64,000 nucleotides of DNA, from assembly GCF_021568905.1 (NCBI RefSeq), contig NZ_JAKGSB010000007.1, forward strand, positions 101,039 to 165,038. The letters run 5' to 3'. The translations under genes were made by a program, and so were the position numbers. The notes under the pieces are model-generated. The model was not told the origin of the DNA. It searched no databases and worked only from the letters and a program-made list of their open reading frames with translations. The DNA comes from Zavarzinia marina. GTDB taxonomy: Bacteria > Pseudomonadota > Alphaproteobacteria > Zavarziniales > Zavarziniaceae. Below are positions 7,938-15,548 of the stretch, one piece after another (the stretch's first letter is position 1; every line of letters begins with the position of its first letter).

Positions 7938-9076
7938 TGGCCGGGCCCTTCCGCGCCGAGATCGCCGGCGGCGGCATCTGTGGCCTGGCCACGGCCGCCG
8001 CCCTGGCGCGGGCGGGCTGGCGCGTCCGCGTCCACGAACGCCAGAGCGCGCTGCGCACCATCGGCGCCGGCCTCTATATCTGGGAGAATGGTCTCCGCGT
8101 GCTCGAAGTCCTCGGCTGCTACGACGCCGTGATCCGGGACGGCCACCGGGGGTCGGTCTTCGAGATCCGGGACTGCGACGGCGGCATCGTCGATCCGGGC
8201 CATCTGCCGCCTTCGATGCGCGTCTATACCGTGCCTCGGGAATGGGTGCTGGGCGGCCTGCGCGGCGCGGCGGTCGCGGCCGGGGCCGAGATCGAGGTCT
8301 CATCCCAGGCGGTGGGGGCATCCGAGGAGGGCCGCCTCGACCTCGCGGACGGACGCCGGCTCGAGGCGGACCTCGTCATCGGGGCGGAGGGGGTGCGCTC
8401 CCGCGTCCGCGACAGCCTCGGCCTGCTCCGGGTCGACGACACCACGGCCGAAGGCTCCATCCGCCTGATCGTGCCGATCCGGGACGACGACTTCTCGGAT
8501 GCCGATCGGGGCAAATACATCGAACAATGGGCCGGCCACCGCCGCCTGCTGATCACGCCCATCAACCGCCGCGAAACCTATCTCGCCTTCAGTGCGCTCG
8601 ACTCGGACCCCGGATGCCGGCTACCGCTCGACCGTGACGACTGGAAGGCCGCCTTCCCCATGTGGTCGCATCTGATCGACCGGGTGACCGACGACATGGG
8701 CCATTGGGACGTCTACAGCATCATCAAGCTGAAGGCCTGGTCGGTCGGCCATGTCGCCGTGATCGGCGACGCCGCCCACGCCCAGCCGCCCAATCTGGGT
8801 CAAGGCGCGGGGATGGCGATGCAGAACGCCCTCGCCCTCGCGCATCTGCTGGACGGCATTCGCGACCGGAGCGAGATCCCGGCACGGCTTCGGGCCTGGG
8901 AAGCGTCGGAACGGCCGATCGTCGAACATTGCCAGAAATATTCGGCGCTCTACGGCGAGGTGATCCATATGCCCGAGATGCTGCGCCGGCGCGCCTTCGC
9001 CGCCGGCATGAACGATCCCTGGCTTTCGGCGCAATTCTTCAAACCCGCCCTGCATCACCCGACCGGCTGCCCCTGA
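7937..9076 (+). CDS. FAD-dependent aromatic monooxygenase
   Basis: 379 residues of the p-hydroxybenzoate hydroxylase group. An N-terminal FAD-binding GGGICGLATAAALARAG is followed by an acidic/arginine tail (VHERQ); a middle DG-like motif (LVIGAEGVRSRVRD) and the GDAAHAQPPNLGQGAG motif follow near residue 280. These NAD(P)H-dependent enzymes hydroxylate aromatic rings; members of this length include salicylate and 6-hydroxynicotinate hydroxylases. Start codon overlaps the hydrolase stop (TGATG). Its 3' end overlaps the convergent MFS gene by 38 bp. Confidence 0.88.
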   Translation: MAGPFRAEIAGGGICGLATAAALARAGWRVRVHERQSALRTIGAGLYIWENGLRVLEVLGCYDAVIRDGHRGSVFEIRDCDGGIVDPGHLPPSMRVYTVPREWVLGGLRGAAVAAGAEIEVSSQAVGASEEGRLDLADGRRLEADLVIGAEGVRSRVRDSLGLLRVDDTTAEGSIRLIVPIRDDDFSDADRGKYIEQWAGHRRLLITPINRRETYLAFSALDSDPGCRLPLDRDDWKAAFPMWSHLIDRVTDDMGHWDVYSIIKLKAWSVGHVAVIGDAAHAQPPNLGQGAGMAMQNALALAHLLDGIRDRSEIPARLRAWEASERPIVEHCQKYSALYGEVIHMPEMLRRRAFAAGMNDPWLSAQFFKPALHHPTGCP

Positions 9077-10283
9077 CCGGCTGTCCCTCCTGACCGTTCC
9101 CCACCGGTGGGGGCACGACGACGGCGGCGGTCGACAGCAGGGCCGCCCCGGCCAGCAGGACGGCGCCCGCGGCGAACAGCCAGGAAAAGCCGACGAAGCC
9201 GGCCAACAGTCCGACCGCCAGCGCGCCGATCGCCATGCCCGTATCGAAGGCGTTGAAGAACAGGCCGTTGGCCCGTGCCCCTTCCGTCTTGGGAAAGATC
9301 ATCACCATCCAGGCCTGGACCGCGGGCTCGACGATGCCGAAGCCGGCGCCGAACAGGGCGGCGGCGGCGAACAGGCCCACCGTCCCCTCCAATCCCGCCA
9401 GCACGGCATAGCCGCCCGCCGCGAACAGGAAGCCGGGAACCAATACATGGCGCAGGCCCCGGCGGTCCTGGACATGGCCGGCGGGATAGCGCACCACGAC
9501 GGCGGCGAGCGCCTGGACCAGAAAATAGACCCCGGCATCGGCAATCCCCAGGCTGACGGCATAGACCGGCAGAAACGACATGGTGGTGCCATAGCAGAGC
9601 GACATCAGCATGATCGCCGCCACCGGCGCCGCCGGGCGAACTCCCGCGCCGGGCCGGCCCCGGCGCTCGACGCGCGCAGGCCCGGCCCCGGTGGCGGCTG
9701 CCCCTTTGGCGGCCCGCGTCTCGGCGGCCGGCAGCACCACGGCGAGCGCGACCGCGACCATCGCCAGCGCGATGCCCGCATTCGCGGTATTGCCGCCCCA
9801 GTCGACATAGACGATGAAGCCGGCGAACGGCCCCGCCACCATGGCGAAGGTCGTGCCGATGCCGAAGAGACCGACGGCCCGCCCCATCCGCTCGTTCGGC
9901 ACGGCGGCCAGAACCCAGGCGTTCAGGGCCGTGGTCGAAAGCCCGTAGCCGATCCCGAAGACCGTCCGCGCCACCAGGACCAGGCCGACTTCCTGGGCGA
10001 CGAGTTGCAGGATCAGCGCCACGCCTTCGAAGATCATGGCCGCGACGGCGATCGCCTTCAGGCCGAAACGGCCGGCCAGCCGGCCGCCGACGACGCGCGC
10101 GGCAAGGGCGGCGCCGACCATGGCCGCCATGGCCACCCCCATGGCGGCACTGCCGCCGCCCAGGTCGCCGATCAGCAGCGACACCACCGGAAAGCAGAAT
10201 TCCAGCGCCATGAAGGAAAAGAAGTTGGCGAGGAAGAGCAGCCAGAAGCCGGGCCCGAACGAATAAGCAGTCAAGGCCGGCAT
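9039..10283 (-). CDS. MFS transporter
   Basis: The frame is open from 10520, but the ATG at 10283 has a GGGAGAG site and puts the first membrane helix (FWLLFLANFFSF) close to the N-terminus, giving 414 residues with about 12 membrane segments. The loop motif GGRLAGRFGLK corresponds to the MFS signature. It is convergent with, and overlaps, the FAD monooxygenase gene. An operator-like site of the locus lies 76 bp upstream, so it probably moves a compound of the same pathway. Confidence 0.85.
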   Translation of the reverse strand: MPALTAYSFGPGFWLLFLANFFSFMALEFCFPVVSLLIGDLGGGSAAMGVAMAAMVGAALAARVVGGRLAGRFGLKAIAVAAMIFEGVALILQLVAQEVGLVLVARTVFGIGYGLSTTALNAWVLAAVPNERMGRAVGLFGIGTTFAMVAGPFAGFIVYVDWGGNTANAGIALAMVAVALAVVLPAAETRAAKGAAATGAGPARVERRGRPGAGVRPAAPVAAIMLMSLCYGTTMSFLPVYAVSLGIADAGVYFLVQALAAVVVRYPAGHVQDRRGLRHVLVPGFLFAAGGYAVLAGLEGTVGLFAAAALFGAGFGIVEPAVQAWMVMIFPKTEGARANGLFFNAFDTGMAIGALAVGLLAGFVGFSWLFAAGAVLLAGAALLSTAAVVVPPPVGNGQEGQPVRGSRSGDAGRV

Positions 10284-10358
10284 ACAGCGTCTCTCCCTCG
10301 CCCGGTTTGGCGCCATACCGACGGACCGCCGCCATGGATCGCGGGTCCCCCGGATGGC

Positions 10359-10374
10359 ATTTTTGAATACAATA
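10359..10374. promoter_or_regulatory. shared operator-like site, copy 3
   Basis: Contains TTTTGAATACAATA in an AT-rich patch, upstream of the MFS gene that starts at 10283. Identical over 13 bases to the sites at 458 (inverted) and 6939. Confidence 0.6.
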
Positions 10375-10506
10375 TAAATTAAACGCACTGTCAACGATGC
10401 CCGCGCGAGGCCCCACCGAAGGCCGTCTCGCAGGGTGTCTGCTATCCGGTGGCGACTCGTCCGATCGGCCGACGGACGACGGACGACCGACGGCGGCGCC
10501 ACCGGC

Positions 10507-10650
10507 ACCGACTGGGGCATCGCACGCCACTATTCCCCGCCCGAACTGAACAACACGGAATTCGGCCTCGACCACATTCACTGTCGGGGCCGCCTGCCGT
10601 TCCTTCGCACGACGCCGGCCAATCGCAGCCCTGGAACCGGCAAGGTCTTG
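10507..10650 (+). pseudogene. DUF1302-type outer-membrane protein fragment
   Basis: The translation contains TDWGIA..YS.PELNNTEF followed by RLP and PGTGKV. This parallels the intact DUF1302 protein of this window (gene 42428-44623), which has NDWGVALRYFSPELNNTEF, then SRLPSL and EPGTGQV at the same spacing. Nothing recognisable precedes or follows it, so this is a ~45-codon relic of a second DUF1302 gene. Confidence 0.65.
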
Positions 10651-10732
10651 GCCTGCCATTCCGGTGAAGCTTTCGGCACCCGCATCTTCACCGAATGCGC
10701 GACCGGCAAATCGGCCCCCGGCCCAGGAGGGG

Positions 10733-10887
10733 CAGACCGAATATCTCTGGGTCCACATCGGCCATCTGCGCGACAAGCTGGAGCCCGCCCCTCCCGACCG
10801 CGCTTCATCCTGATCGAACCCGGCATCGGCTACCGCCTGGTCCGCGCGGAAGAAGACGTCCCGGGGCGGTCGCCCTCCGATCGCTGA
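10733..10887 (+). pseudogene. kdpE-like response regulator, 3' fragment with frameshift
   Basis: Bases 10733-10798 encode QTEYLWVHIGHLRDKLEP; after a frameshift near 10799, RFILIEPGIGYRLV continues to a stop at 10887. Together they match the C-terminal winged-helix end of KdpE/OmpR-type regulators (QTHYLRVYIGHLR..KLE...PR.I.TEPGVGYRL in KdpE). No receiver domain or kdp genes are nearby, so it is a remnant. Confidence 0.7.
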
Positions 10888-10919
10888 CATTGCCGCTGCG
10901 GGAGACATCCAGGCAAAAC

Positions 10920-10957
10920 AAACCCCCCAGCAACTCGTTGAGTTTGCCGGGGTTTAT
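10920..10957. terminator. bidirectional hairpin terminator
   Basis: Outer stem AAACCCC (10920-10926) / GGGGTTT (10949-10955) with an inner GCAACTC/GAGTTTGC stem. T-rich tracts follow on both strands. It could end the minus-strand riboswitch operon that begins at 12543. Confidence 0.65.
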
Positions 10958-10964
10958 TTCGACT

Positions 10965-10985
10965 TGATTGCGGGGCCCGCAATCA
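10965..10985. repeat. perfect 10-bp palindrome beside a tRNA-end-like sequence
   Basis: TGATTGCGGG-G-CCCGCAATCA. On the minus strand this runs into CCCCGCAATCAAGTCGAAA, resembling the tRNA-fMet end plus downstream bases at 47199 (CCCCGCAACCAAGTCAAAA). It may be an old recombination scar or part of a terminator; not resolved. Confidence 0.4.
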
Positions 10986-11165
10986 TTTCGAATTGCGTTC
11001 GGTCGCCGCAAACGACAGCCTGTTGATCAGGCTGGCCAGGGCGCTGGACGTTGGTTTGTTTCGGGTCGCGGCATAATCCTGGCGGCCGCCCTTCTCCTCG
11101 CCACCCGCCATCAGGTGAGTCGGCGCGATCCCCATTCGGCTTTCGAGCTCCGCGACGGCGGTCAT
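10983..11165 (-). CDS. possible small protein, 60 residues
   Basis: The ATG at 11165 overlaps the stop of the BtuF-like gene (ATGA), which is the main reason to consider it real. The product is polar and basic at the C-terminus (ATRNKPTSSALASLINRL) with no membrane segment or motif that I recognise. It would be the third gene behind the riboswitch at 12681-12850 and is followed at once by palindromes and a terminator. It could also be chance; low confidence. Confidence 0.35.
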   Translation of the reverse strand: MTAVAELESRMGIAPTHLMAGGEEKGGRQDYAATRNKPTSSALASLINRLSFAATERNSK

Positions 11166-11959
11166 TCCAATGGCGACACTTCTGGCGAAAGCAGGGCCTG
11201 GAGGGCGTCGAGCCCCTCGGTCAGGGCCGCCGGTCCCGGCTGCAGGATGATCGGCGCCTTGATTTCGTGGAGCCTGCCGTGTTGAACCGCGGGAATGCGG
11301 TCGAAGCCGGGCCTTGCCGCCAGCTTCTCCGGCCGGAATTTCTTGCCGCACCAGGAGGCGACAATCACCTCGGGTGCGGCCTCGACCACCTGCGTAGGCG
11401 TGACGATGCGGTCACGCGCGGCCTTGGCGCCGGCCAGATCCGCGAAGACGTCCTGCCCGCCCGCCATCTCGATCAGTTCCGAAATCCAGGCGATGCCGCT
11501 GATCATCGGCTCGTCCCATTCCTCGAAGTAGACGCGGGGACGATGGACGCGCCGCGCGGCCACGTCCCGCGCCTCGTCGAGACGACGGCGCAGCGTCTCG
11601 GTCAGCGCAAAGGCTTTCGCCCCCTCCCCGACCAAGGCACCGAGCAGACGGATCATGTCCAGAATCCCGGCGATGGTGCGTTGATTGAAGGCATGGACCG
11701 CGACGCCGGCCCGGACCAGACCAGCGACGATTTCGGCCTGGAGATCCGAGAAGGTCAGCACCAGATCCGGCGCCAGGGCCAGGATCTTCGGCATGTCGGC
11801 CGAGGTGAAGGCGGAGACCCGGGGCTTGTCGCGCCGGGCCTCGGGCGGGCGCACACAATAGCCCGAGACGCCGACGATACGGTCCTGCGCACCGAGGAGA
11901 TAGAGGGTTTCCACCGTCTCCTCGGTCAGGCAGACGATCCGCGACGGCGGGAAGGCCAT
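11162..11959 (-). CDS. BtuF-like cobalamin-binding protein without signal peptide
   Basis: 265 residues with the helical-backbone periplasmic binding fold of BtuF/FecB proteins. It begins directly at the first beta strand (RIVCLTEETVETLYLLGAQDRIVGVSGYC) and has no export signal; the ATG overlaps the upstream stop (TGATG), so a longer start is unlikely. DLVLTFSDLQ and a Trp in EVIVASWCGKKF match the B12-binding lobe pattern. Control by a cobalamin riboswitch supports corrinoid handling. With no signal it should stay in the cytoplasm, perhaps as a carrier or sensor; that is inference. Confidence 0.78.
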   Translation of the reverse strand: MAFPPSRIVCLTEETVETLYLLGAQDRIVGVSGYCVRPPEARRDKPRVSAFTSADMPKILALAPDLVLTFSDLQAEIVAGLVRAGVAVHAFNQRTIAGILDMIRLLGALVGEGAKAFALTETLRRRLDEARDVAARRVHRPRVYFEEWDEPMISGIAWISELIEMAGGQDVFADLAGAKAARDRIVTPTQVVEAAPEVIVASWCGKKFRPEKLAARPGFDRIPAVQHGRLHEIKAPIILQPGPAALTEGLDALQALLSPEVSPLE

Positions 11960-12543
11960 CAGGCGGCGGCCGCCACGGGCAGGGGCCGGGCGATCACGCC
12001 GAGGGCGATAGCCGCCTGATGCAAGACCGCGAGAATGGCGAGCGCCAGCACGTTCATCTGCAGCACATAGGCAATGATCTCGAAGGTGAACGCCGCCTCG
12101 CCGCTGCCGATCACGAAGGCCGAGGCATGGAGCGCCCCCTGCCAGACGATGAACGCCACGGCGAACCCCGCGATGCCGCGCAGCACCGCGGCGCGCCCCC
12201 TGAGCAGATCGGCCGCCGCCACGGCACCGCCGAGGGACAGCAGCGCGCCGATCCCGATGACGACGCCCCAGGCATAGGTCAAGGCATCGTGAGGATAGCC
12301 GAGCAGGCCGAAGCCGATCGCCTGATTGGCGATCCAGGCGGTGAAGACGGCCACTGTCGCGTCGCGGCGCGACAGGTTCAGGGCCGAGACGGCGGCGAGG
12401 GCGGCGAAGGGCGTCGCGCAGGCGAGCACCAGGGAGAATGCCGTGCTGGCGGCGGCGATGAAGCCGATCCAGATCAGGCTGCGGGCGCGGGCGGACAGGC
12501 CCGACAGGAGACCGAACGAGGCCGGGATGGACGAAAGGCTCAT
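11959..12543 (-). CDS. riboswitch-controlled membrane protein of unknown function
   Basis: The frame starts at 12639, but the ATG at 12543 has a GAGGTG site and gives 194 residues with about 5-6 hydrophobic helices. It has no His-rich metal motif and I cannot place it in a named family. It is the first gene after a minus-strand cobalamin riboswitch and is coupled to the BtuF-like gene, so a part in corrinoid or cobalt uptake is the natural hypothesis, for example as an unassigned B12/cobalt permease. Confidence 0.75.
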   Translation of the reverse strand: MSLSSIPASFGLLSGLSARARSLIWIGFIAAASTAFSLVLACATPFAALAAVSALNLSRRDATVAVFTAWIANQAIGFGLLGYPHDALTYAWGVVIGIGALLSLGGAVAAADLLRGRAAVLRGIAGFAVAFIVWQGALHASAFVIGSGEAAFTFEIIAYVLQMNVLALAILAVLHQAAIALGVIARPLPVAAAA

Positions 12544-12680
12544 GGACACACCTCTATGCCCCACGCGTGGGTGTTTTCGCGGGCGATTTCGGGCGGGGGA
12601 TCGGGGCGGCGAACCAGGGCCGGGGATGAGACGAGCCATGGCGCATCCGCCAGGACACCCCGCCCGGTGACGTCATTCCT

Positions 12681-12850
12681 CTCGGCAGGTCTCCTGGCTC
12701 GCGGATCGCCGCCCTCGCCGGCCTTCCCGGACCATTTCGGTCCAGTGGCATGATCGGTTCGGGCTAGCCGCTCACAGTTGCGGGGGCAGCGCCGGATTTG
12801 CACCGGCTTCCCTCTTCACCCGCCGAGGCGGGCACCGGGAAGAGAACCAT
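12681..12850 (-). ncRNA. cobalamin riboswitch 1
   Basis: On the minus strand it has the classic elements in order: AAGAGGGAAGCCGGTG, the B12 box-like CTGCCCCCGCAACTGTGAG, CCACTGG, GGGAAGGC, and GCGAGCCAGGAGACCTGCC. It lies about 140 bp upstream of the membrane-protein gene (12543). Adenosylcobalamin binding normally represses the downstream genes. Confidence 0.93.
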
Positions 12851-12916
12851 CTCTCCGCCAAAGGGCGGCCGCTGTCAAGATTGTCCCCTATCCGCCCCGC
12901 ACCCCACCACCGGCGA

Positions 12917-13173
12917 TCAGGCTCCCCGCTCGCCCCGGCGCAGCGGCAATCCTTGCGGAAGGCCGGCTCGTCGATCTGGATGACGGCGATGCCCGCCGCC
13001 TCAAGATCGTTCACCTCGTCGCGAAGCGCGAGCGCGATCTGACGGCAGACGTCGGCGCGTGGAAGATCGTCGCGCACGAAGGACCATTGCAGCATGGTCA
13101 CCGGCCCGGTCGGCATGCCCTTCATGGGTTTCTCGGTCAGGGACTGGGCATAGCGTGCCCAGTCGACCGTCAT
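12917..13173 (-). pseudogene. metE: metE fragment (cobalamin-independent methionine synthase)
   Basis: Encodes [20 protein letters not shown], then [30 protein letters not shown] and [10 protein letters not shown], all in MetE C-terminal-domain order. A frameshift near 12950 shifts LPLRRG to another frame, followed by a stop. Only about 80 of ~750 residues remain, and the zinc ligands are missing, so it cannot work. It sits between cobO and a cobalamin riboswitch, a typical place for a B12-regulated metE, but the riboswitch now lies downstream of the fragment. Confidence 0.85.
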
Positions 13174-13219
13174 GGGCCATGACCAGGAAGGTCCCGACGT
13201 CGTGCAATACCGCGGCGGC

Positions 13220-13840
13220 TCAGAATTCCACCCCAGCCTGGGCCTTGATGCCGGCGCGGAAGGGATGTTTGACCAGGGTCATTTCGGTGACGAGGTCCGC
13301 CATCTCGATCAGCTCCGGCTTCGCGTTTCGACCGGTGAGGACGACGTGAGTCATGGGCGGCTTCTCGTCGCGGAGGAAGGCGAGAACCTCGCCGAGCTCG
13401 AGATAGTCGTAGCGCAGCGCGATGTTGATCTCGTCGAGCAGCACCATGCGGATCGCGGGATCGCGGATCAGTTCCTTCGCCTTCTCCCATCCCGCGCGGG
13501 CGGCGGCGATGTCGCGGGCCTTGTCCTGGGTCTCCCAGGTAAAGCCTTCGCCCATGGTATGAAAGCGGCAGAGGTGGGGGAAATGTTCCTCGATCAGGCG
13601 GCGTTCGCCGGTGTCGCGCCCCCCCTTGATGAATTGAACGACGGCGCACGGCATGTCGTGGGCGATGGCACGCAGAATCATGCCGAATCCGGCGGACGAC
13701 TTGCCCTTGCCGGGGCCGGTGTGGACGATGATCAGGCCTTTCTCGCCGTCCCGTTCCGCCACCATGCGGTCGCGGGCCGCCTTGATGCGGGCCATTTTCG
13801 CCGCGTGTTCGGCCGCCTCCGCAGCCTCCGTCGCCTCCAT
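13220..13840 (-). CDS. cobO: cob(I)yrinic acid a,c-diamide adenosyltransferase CobO
   Basis: 206 residues from the ATG at 13840, preceded by a GGAGAG site (a TTG at 13864 is a weaker start). The P-loop [12 protein letters not shown] and motifs [26 protein letters not shown] and [11 protein letters not shown] are those of the CobO/BtuR/CobA-type ATP:corrinoid adenosyltransferase. It attaches the 5'-deoxyadenosyl group to cobalt in the cytoplasm. It is divergent from the large cob operon. Confidence 0.95.
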   Translation of the reverse strand: MEATEAAEAAEHAAKMARIKAARDRMVAERDGEKGLIIVHTGPGKGKSSAGFGMILRAIAHDMPCAVVQFIKGGRDTGERRLIEEHFPHLCRFHTMGEGFTWETQDKARDIAAARAGWEKAKELIRDPAIRMVLLDEINIALRYDYLELGEVLAFLRDEKPPMTHVVLTGRNAKPELIEMADLVTEMTLVKHPFRAGIKAQAGVEF

Positions 13841-13892
13841 CCGCGTCTCTCCGATGCTTGACAAAATCTCGGTCCGGCCCTCTGTTGGGGCC

Positions 13893-14064
13893 GCGTCGGT
13901 TCCTGTCTATGACAGGCGAAGAGGGAATGCGATAGGGGAAACCCAAAGCGCAGCCGCCCCCGCGACCGTGACCGGAGAGGTCGCCCAAGCCACTGGCCGC
14001 AAGGCCGGGAAGGCGGGCGCCCGTTGGAAGAGATTCCTGAATCCGCAAGCCGGGAGACCTGCCG
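13893..14064 (+). ncRNA. cobalamin riboswitch 2 (leader of the cob operon)
   Basis: Plus-strand order: GGCGAAGAGGGAATGC, GGGGAAACCC, CAGCCGCCCCCGCGACCGTG, CCACTGG, GGGAAGGC, GCAAGCCGGGAGACCTGCC. The loop reads GACCGTGA where most cobalamin riboswitches have AACTGTGA, and the last box has GCAAGCCGGG for GCGAGCCAGG, so it is somewhat divergent. It occupies most of the 334-bp gap between cobO and the DUF1636 gene, whose ATG is 111 bp downstream. Confidence 0.9.
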
Positions 14065-14174
14065 ACGCGTGTTTCTGATCGGGCGGGCGGGGTGTCCGCG
14101 ACCGGCAGGCGGGCGCGTTTTCCCTGCGTCCCTCCTACGGCCCCATCCCGTCTGCCCCTGCGCAAGGACCGGGG

Positions 14175-14531
14175 ATGGCCGTAACGCTTCATGTCTGTAT
14201 CACCTGCCGCGCCGGAAGGCCGGTGGTGGAGGGGGAGCCCTGCGCGGGCGAACGCCTCCATGCCGCCTTGCAAGGCGCGCCGATCGAGGGGGTGACCATC
14301 GCCCCCGTCTCCTGCCTGTCGACCTGTTCGAAGGGTTGCGCCGTCGCCCTCGCGGCACCGGGGCGCTGGACCTATGTCTATGGCGGCATCACGCCCGAGA
14401 GCGATGCGCCCGACGTCGCCGAGGGCGCGCGCCTCTATGCCGGCGCGCCGGACGGCATCGTGCCCTGGCGCGAGCGACCAGAGCTGTTCCGCCGCAACAT
14501 CGTCGCCCGTATCCCGCCGCAGGAAGCCTGA
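14175..14531 (+). CDS. DUF1636 metal-binding protein
   Basis: 118 residues, thioredoxin-like ferredoxin pattern: Cys in HVCITCRAG near the N-terminus and SCLSTCSKGC in the middle could hold an iron-sulfur cluster or another metal. DUF1636 proteins regularly sit in cobalamin clusters of Alphaproteobacteria, often beside cobW; their role is not established. It is the first gene after riboswitch 2 and lies 3 bp before cobW, so it probably takes part in cobalt delivery or corrin redox chemistry. Confidence 0.8.
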   Translation: MAVTLHVCITCRAGRPVVEGEPCAGERLHAALQGAPIEGVTIAPVSCLSTCSKGCAVALAAPGRWTYVYGGITPESDAPDVAEGARLYAGAPDGIVPWRERPELFRRNIVARIPPQEA

Positions 14532-14534
14532 GCC

Positions 14535-15542
14535 ATGGCCGATCTCGCCAAGACCCCCGTCACCATCGTCACCGGCTTCCTGGGCGCCGGCAAGACCACC
14601 CTGATCCGCCATCTGATGGCCCATCCCCAGGGCCGGCGCCTTGCCGTGCTGGTCAATGAATTCGGCACCGTCGGCGTCGACGGCGAGTTGCTGAAGGATT
14701 GCGCCGACGAGAACTGCCCGGCGGAAAACATCGTCGAACTGGCCAACGGCTGCATCTGCTGCACCGTCGCCGACGATTTCATCCCGACCATCGAGCGATT
14801 GCTGGCCCTGCCCCGGCGCCCCGACCACATATTGATCGAGACCTCCGGCCTCGCCCTGCCGAAACCCCTGCTGAAGGCATTCGACTGGCCGGCGATCAGG
14901 AGCCGCGTGACCATCGACGGCGTCATCGCCCTTGCCGATGCGGAAGCCCTGGCGGCCGGCCGTTTCGCCCCAGACGAGGCCATGGGACCGAGCGAGCACG
15001 AGACCCCGCTGGCGGAAGTATTCGAGGATCAGATCGCCTGCGCCGACCTCGTCCTCCTGACCAAGCCGGACCTCGCGGGCGAGGCCGGCATCGCCGCCGC
15101 CCGCGCCGTGATCGCGGCGGAAGCGCCCCGCCCCCTGCCGGTGCTGACGCTTTCCGACGGCGTGATCGATCCCCGCGTGGTGCTGGGCCTCGACGCGGCG
15201 GCGGAGGACGACATCGCCGCCCGCCCGTCCCACCACGACGGCGAAGACGATCACGAGCACGACGACTTCGCCTCCACCGTGATCGAGATCGGCGAGATCG
15301 ATGATCCCGAGGCGCTGGCCGCGACCATTCGCGACCTGGCGCGAAACCAGCGCATTCTCCGCGTGAAGGGCCATGTCGCGGTCGCGGGCAAGCCCCTGCG
15401 GCTTCTGGTCCAGGCGGTCGGGGAGCGGGTGCGCAGCCAGTTCGACCGGCCCTGGCCGGGCGCGCGCCAATCCCGCCTCGTCGTCATCGCCGAACGCGGC
15501 GATCTGGACGAGGCGCTGGTTCGCGCCGCCTTCGGGGTCTGA
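14535..15542 (+). CDS. cobW: cobalamin biosynthesis GTPase CobW
   Basis: 335 residues of the G3E/COG0523 family. Walker A is GFLGAGKTT, the metal motif GCICC is near residue 72, ETSGLALP follows, the base-recognition motif TKPD is present and a His/Asp-rich stretch (HHDGEDDHEHDD near 235) probably binds metal. CobW is thought to supply Co2+ to the aerobic cobaltochelatase; it lies directly upstream of cobN, 6 bp apart. Confidence 0.95.
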   Translation: MADLAKTPVTIVTGFLGAGKTTLIRHLMAHPQGRRLAVLVNEFGTVGVDGELLKDCADENCPAENIVELANGCICCTVADDFIPTIERLLALPRRPDHILIETSGLALPKPLLKAFDWPAIRSRVTIDGVIALADAEALAAGRFAPDEAMGPSEHETPLAEVFEDQIACADLVLLTKPDLAGEAGIAAARAVIAAEAPRPLPVLTLSDGVIDPRVVLGLDAAAEDDIAARPSHHDGEDDHEHDDFASTVIEIGEIDDPEALAATIRDLARNQRILRVKGHVAVAGKPLRLLVQAVGERVRSQFDRPWPGARQSRLVVIAERGDLDEALVRAAFGV

Positions 15543-15548
15543 TCGCCC

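Noticed and set aside
14175..14531. CobZ/ferredoxin replacing CobG
   Set aside because: An intact cobG is present downstream, and the protein matches DUF1636 rather than a CobZ-type flavoprotein.
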